Of a stretch of 64,000 nt of DNA, positions 60,501 to 64,000 are shown in pieces. Location: positions 23,699,903 through 23,763,902 of the forward strand of contig OX439131.1 of the NCBI GenBank assembly GCA_949318235.1, read 5' to 3'. The position numbers and the translations under genes were made by a program. The notes beneath the pieces were generated by a model, which worked only from the letters and a program-made list of their open reading frames with translations, did no database searches and was not told the origin of the DNA. The stretch comes from Ecdyonurus torrentis. Taxonomy: Eukaryota; Arthropoda; Insecta; Ephemeroptera; Heptageniidae. The stretch's first letter is position 1; the number at the start of each line of letters is the position of its first letter.

Positions 60501-61197
60501 TTGGTGAGAAGAAGATAAGCATTTGGTATAATTAATGAAAATATTTGGGAATTTTACAGACTACTCTATTGTCAGCTAGGTTTTCTATTCATTTTTAATT
60601 AATTCACTAGTATTTTGAATGCATTTTTATCAAACTGATATATGTTTATAAATTTGATTTGGCTTATATTTATGTATAATACTGAATACATGATTTTCCA
60701 ATAATATCATTATTAAATTTAAAGTTTGCAAAGTAAAATATTTAATATTAAAAAAAATTTCAGTCAAATAACCTAAAAATAAATCAAAATTCTTACTTAT
60801 TTCTCCTATCCTCTAAATGCATTTCTATATCTTTTAATGTAGCAGCTACTTGATATTTAGCTTTTCCGCATAAACTTCTTTTATCTGTAATTTGTTCAAA
60901 TTCTGAACGACATCCTTGTGCTCTTGTAGCTGATAGACTTGCTTCATGCCATAAGGATCTTTCCTCGCGACGTCTTAACTCCGCCAGTTGGCTTTGAGCC
61001 CGTAATGCTGCTCCACGCGAGCCCTGTGAAACGTTCACGGTTGTACACCTGGTCTTTATAGCTCAAATAAGTTTGACTCATTCCTATAATTGAACACCAC
61101 ACCGGCACGGCACATCACGTCGTTCTTAGTTATATACTTAACTTACCGAGCCAAACTGGTAGACGGTTAGATGAGGAGTTCCGCTTTGATGAGCCAT
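56478..61197 (-). CDS. CFAP53: CFAP53 (CCDC11)-like cilia and flagella coiled-coil protein, complete (9 exons, 510 aa)
   Basis: Exons (minus): 61197-61147, 61023-60797, 60167-59991, 59930-59765, 59712-59529, 59339-59161, 57320-57144, 56909-56697 and 56636-56478. Phases join throughout, and the start ATG is at 61197. The protein is almost entirely Glu/Arg/Ala-rich alpha-helix, as in trichohyalin-plectin-homology proteins. Specific CFAP53 landmarks are LEDRRNKLRTLL near residue 90, QQYRERCEEAR near 150, and a C-terminal QYREELRKQM block followed by a Pro-rich end. Length (510) matches the vertebrate protein (514). CFAP53 is a microtubule inner protein and centriolar-satellite component needed for motile cilia. 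Naming rests on motif order and length; a different TPH-domain ciliary protein is the main alternative. Confidence 0.85.
57599..58963. mobile_element. 1.37-kb fold-back element in CFAP53 intron 6, with a nested hairpin
   Basis: The left arm (57599 to about 57856, starting GTTAGCATGAAAACCCGAA) and right arm (about 58703-58963, ending TTCGGGTTTTGATGCTAAC) are inverted, about 255 bp each, around an 840-bp spacer. Flanks are ATATAT on both sides. Inside the spacer, 58294-58415 is a separate inverted repeat. Arms differ at scattered positions, so the element is somewhat older than the 52-kb hairpin. Confidence 0.85.
58294..58415. mobile_element. Nested short inverted repeat (AATGGACCACTTGCAAT termini)
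   Basis: AATGGACCACTTGCAAT at the left and ATTGCAAGTGGTCCATT at the right are exact inverted terminal repeats around a T/A-rich core of about 85 bp. It lies wholly inside the spacer of the larger fold-back element. Confidence 0.78.
60267..60463. mobile_element. Hairpin element in CFAP53 intron 2, copy 2 of the 53-kb family
   Basis: TTGCATATTCTAAAAGA...CATTGTCCT at the left is inverted as AGGACAATG...TCTTTTAGAATATGAAAT at the right. The internal block AATTTTTGAGTTCATTAAGT matches the copy at 53286-53551. Confidence 0.72.
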
Positions 61198-64000
61198 TCC
61201 ATATAATATTATTAATTAAGATATAAAAACTTTCTCTAAGACTATAAAATCAAACTGATTCTAATTAAATATTCAAAAAATAATCTAATTAAAACTATTT
61301 TGCAATTATTTTCCCAAGAGTACAATAAAATGGCTCTTCTATAACTCAATTTATTTATATTTTCTTTTCAGTTACTATGGAAACGATAAGAAAATGTTTA
61401 TTATAAAGAGAGCTTTATTTAATCGATTTTGATTGCAACTAAAGATTTATTACTCCCTAAACTCGGGTTGTAATGTTTTTATACCGTGACTAAATATAAT
61501 AATTTTCTGACGTTTTTATTTTATATTTTAAAACTATACGATGGTTGGGATGTCTCTATTCCAATAGTCAGTACTGTTGTTTCTTTTTATAATATAATTA
61601 CAGGTAACAGATAAATGTCATCCTCTTTGATAGTTCTTATTCACGTTATAGTAAAATAGCTATGTTGGATTTTTATTTTATTTGCTGAAATGGCTGAATA
61701 TGAGATACTAAAATTTGTAAATGGGCAGGGGAAAAAAAATGGTATACAGTAACTATGACAATTTACAGATATGATAAAAAAGGGGAGGGAGGGGCCACTA
61801 GGCAAAACTTTGAATTGTTAATTTTTTAAACTTAAAGCCCATTGGCTTAATGTTCATTTCAAATACATGTATATTTTTTAACTGCCTTATCTGGTCTTGA
61901 ATCCTCTAACTTTTATGATAGGTAGTTTTTGCTATTGATTTTCAAATGATAATAAAAAGAGGAGGTAAATTTACTATAAAATTATCTAAGTTATCTTGGA
62001 AATTATCTTGAAGTTTTTTTATCTGAGTTTTAATTAAATTTTAAAAGGAATATGTAAGAAAAGAAAAATAAGACAACAGTAATTAATTTTTTGATATTAA
62101 GGATATTTTACATTTTTTTTATTTATATATTATTTGCATAATAATAATAACATTTGTACAATCACAATTACTAATGAATTCTTTCCATATACACAGAATA
62201 AGTTAGCGCGAATGTGGTTGACTTAGGCACCAACCCTTTTTATTTATTTATAGGGTAAAGTAGCCCGAGTTGAGGGTGGTAGCATGACCTGAGACTGAAC
62301 ATCATCAACCTGACTACTGCCACAAATAATGGCAGCGGAATACTGTGGTTTACACGTGATATACATATTTTACCTGGGGTTATGGTACGATTTCAATATT
62401 TTTAGAATAAAAAAATATGCACTAATTTAAACAATTTAAAATCAGTAAATAGACATCAAATCATTAAAAGTATTATAAAAGTAAGTTTAGAGAGAAACAA
62501 AATCCTAACCCAAATATACTAACAAGAAGCTAGCAGTTGACTTTGTGTTCCTGTCTCAATTTAATTAACATGCTTTCTTATGGGGGAATGAAGCAACTAT
62601 AACTAGAGTTATAAATTTTTACTGTACCTTACTGAGTCTTTAAGTTTTTGCTCTCCTAAATTTCAGGTCAAATAGATGAATAAAAATTAGTAACCAAATT
62701 GATTGAAATTCATGAAAACAATAGCTTCGAGACTCAATAAGCTACAGTGTATCGTGAAAATGTTTTATTATGCTTTGTTGCCCCTTAAGTAATCATGATC
62801 AGTTAAAAATGGAACACAAAGTCATCTACTAGCACTTTGCTAATTAGTTGGCCTCCTAGTTTGTTTGTTATCTCACTACACCCATTTGCAGTCTTTTAAC
62901 AGTACGATCCAACTCACAATCCAGTAAACAATTTGCAAAAATCAGTGTTGAAAGATAGCAAACTATAATAAACATTTTAGACAAATTATAATTTTTCATC
63001 TAATATTTCGGTATTTTAATTTTATAAGAAAAATTTAAGTGGTTTTCCAAATAGTCTAAAAATACCTTTTTTTTCTTTTTCTTGAAACCTTGTATATTTT
63101 TTTACCTTCTTGAATTAATTACCTTCAAAACCCCAGATAAAATTATATAATATCAAATATTTTATTGCTTAGAGCAGAGAAAATATGTTATGCATTAATT
63201 ATTGTTTTTAACAGTGTACTATTATTTGTTTTCTTTGTCAAATTAATAAGAGTTGTGCAAAATTTTCTTTTAGAAAACTATTTTAAAATTAAAAACATTA
63301 CTGTATAGCAAAACACATCTATTCAAATATTAATTTGTTATTATTATTATCATTATAATGAGTAATTATTCAAACATTACTGTATTTATTGACAATATAT
63401 GATTATACAATACTTGGTACCTTTAAATACAAAACCAAGACTAGTAAAATATGACATTTCATTTTTTTGTGCAAAAAACCAATTTAAAAGAAAAAAAAAA
63501 TCATATATTTTGTTTTAAAGTAACACAAATTATTAATCAAATTAAATTATTATTATTTAAACTAAATTTTCTCCACTCTCATAAAAAGAATAATAGTAAT
63601 AATAATAATGAATATAAATACAGAATAATAAAATAAGGAAAGTCAGTCTCAATATTTAAAATACAACAGATACATACAAAATTCTGAGGCAAACAAACAA
63701 ATAAACAAAAAACAAAATTATATGGCATTTATTTGTGAAGCTATATAATATATACGAAGCATGAAGAAAACAAACTGTCCAACATTATACAGTACACAAA
63801 TTTGAAATTTTGCCAATTGTTTTTATTCTTGATAATGATAATAAAAGTTCTCTCGTACATTAAACAATTTACACTTCAAGTGCTTACTAACTAACGTTCA
63901 ACTAATAAAAACGTAATTTAAAAATAACATTGAAAATTCTAAGATTCCTTTCTATAGTGTAAAGAGGATCATTATATAACATTCTTTAAGCACTTTTCTT
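61198..64000. other. AT-rich right end, no gene recognised
   Basis: This lies upstream of CFAP53 and presumably includes its promoter. A GC-richer patch at 62205-62360 has no convincing reading frame. The plus-strand frame at 63451-63636 is low-complexity Asn/Lys. Nothing else is supported. Confidence 0.6.

Noticed and set aside
62205..62360. GC-richer patch at the right end as a possible exon or RNA gene
   Set aside because: No open frame with splice sites and no tRNA-like fold or internal promoter boxes could be recognised.

Overview
This is an AT-rich, intron-rich and repeat-dense animal nuclear genome segment. I read it as arthropod. The gene set includes a pickpocket-type DEG/ENaC channel; coding exons are short with clean GT-AG borders in very AT-rich introns; and (AT)n, (GA)n and (CAGA)n tracts are frequent. 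The exact clade cannot be fixed from the sequence. A full-length CFAP53 gene argues for a lineage that still builds motile cilia or flagella. No prokaryotic features are present.

Four protein-coding genes can be assembled exon by exon, with every intron phase matching. (1) 139-36704, minus: the 5' part of an ADAMTS metalloprotease gene in 11 exons: signal peptide, prodomain, intact HExxHxxGxxHD catalytic domain, disintegrin-like domain and first TSP1 repeat. The gene runs off the left edge. (2) 42177-46543, plus: RABGGTB, the beta subunit of Rab geranylgeranyltransferase, complete in 6 exons, with a first coding exon that is only the start codon. (3) 50727-55364, plus: a complete DEG/ENaC (pickpocket-like) sodium channel in 10 exons, 535 aa. 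(4) 56478-61197, minus: a complete CFAP53 (CCDC11)-like coiled-coil protein in 9 exons, 510 aa. ADAMTS and RABGGTB are head to head (about 5.5 kb apart), RABGGTB and the channel are in tandem, and the channel and CFAP53 converge. The genes have no evident shared pathway.

Most of the rest is intron and intergenic DNA full of mobile-element debris. ADAMTS intron 2 carries a very young Ty3/gypsy-type LTR element (27312-30887, minus). It has two 860-bp LTRs that differ at one position I could find, a CTAT target duplication and a polypurine tract, but only the integrase C-terminus remains of its genes. The most striking structures are long fold-back (inverted-repeat) elements: a 1.7-kb one in ADAMTS intron 6, one with apparently perfect 309-bp arms in channel intron 3, and a 1.37-kb one in CFAP53 intron 6. 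About a dozen smaller hairpin or MITE-like elements accompany them; several belong to families with two copies in the window, and some are nested. A GC-rich block at 20511-20820 has a TATA-like box followed by a hammerhead-like core.

The right end (61198-64000) and 37530-40690 hold no gene I can support.
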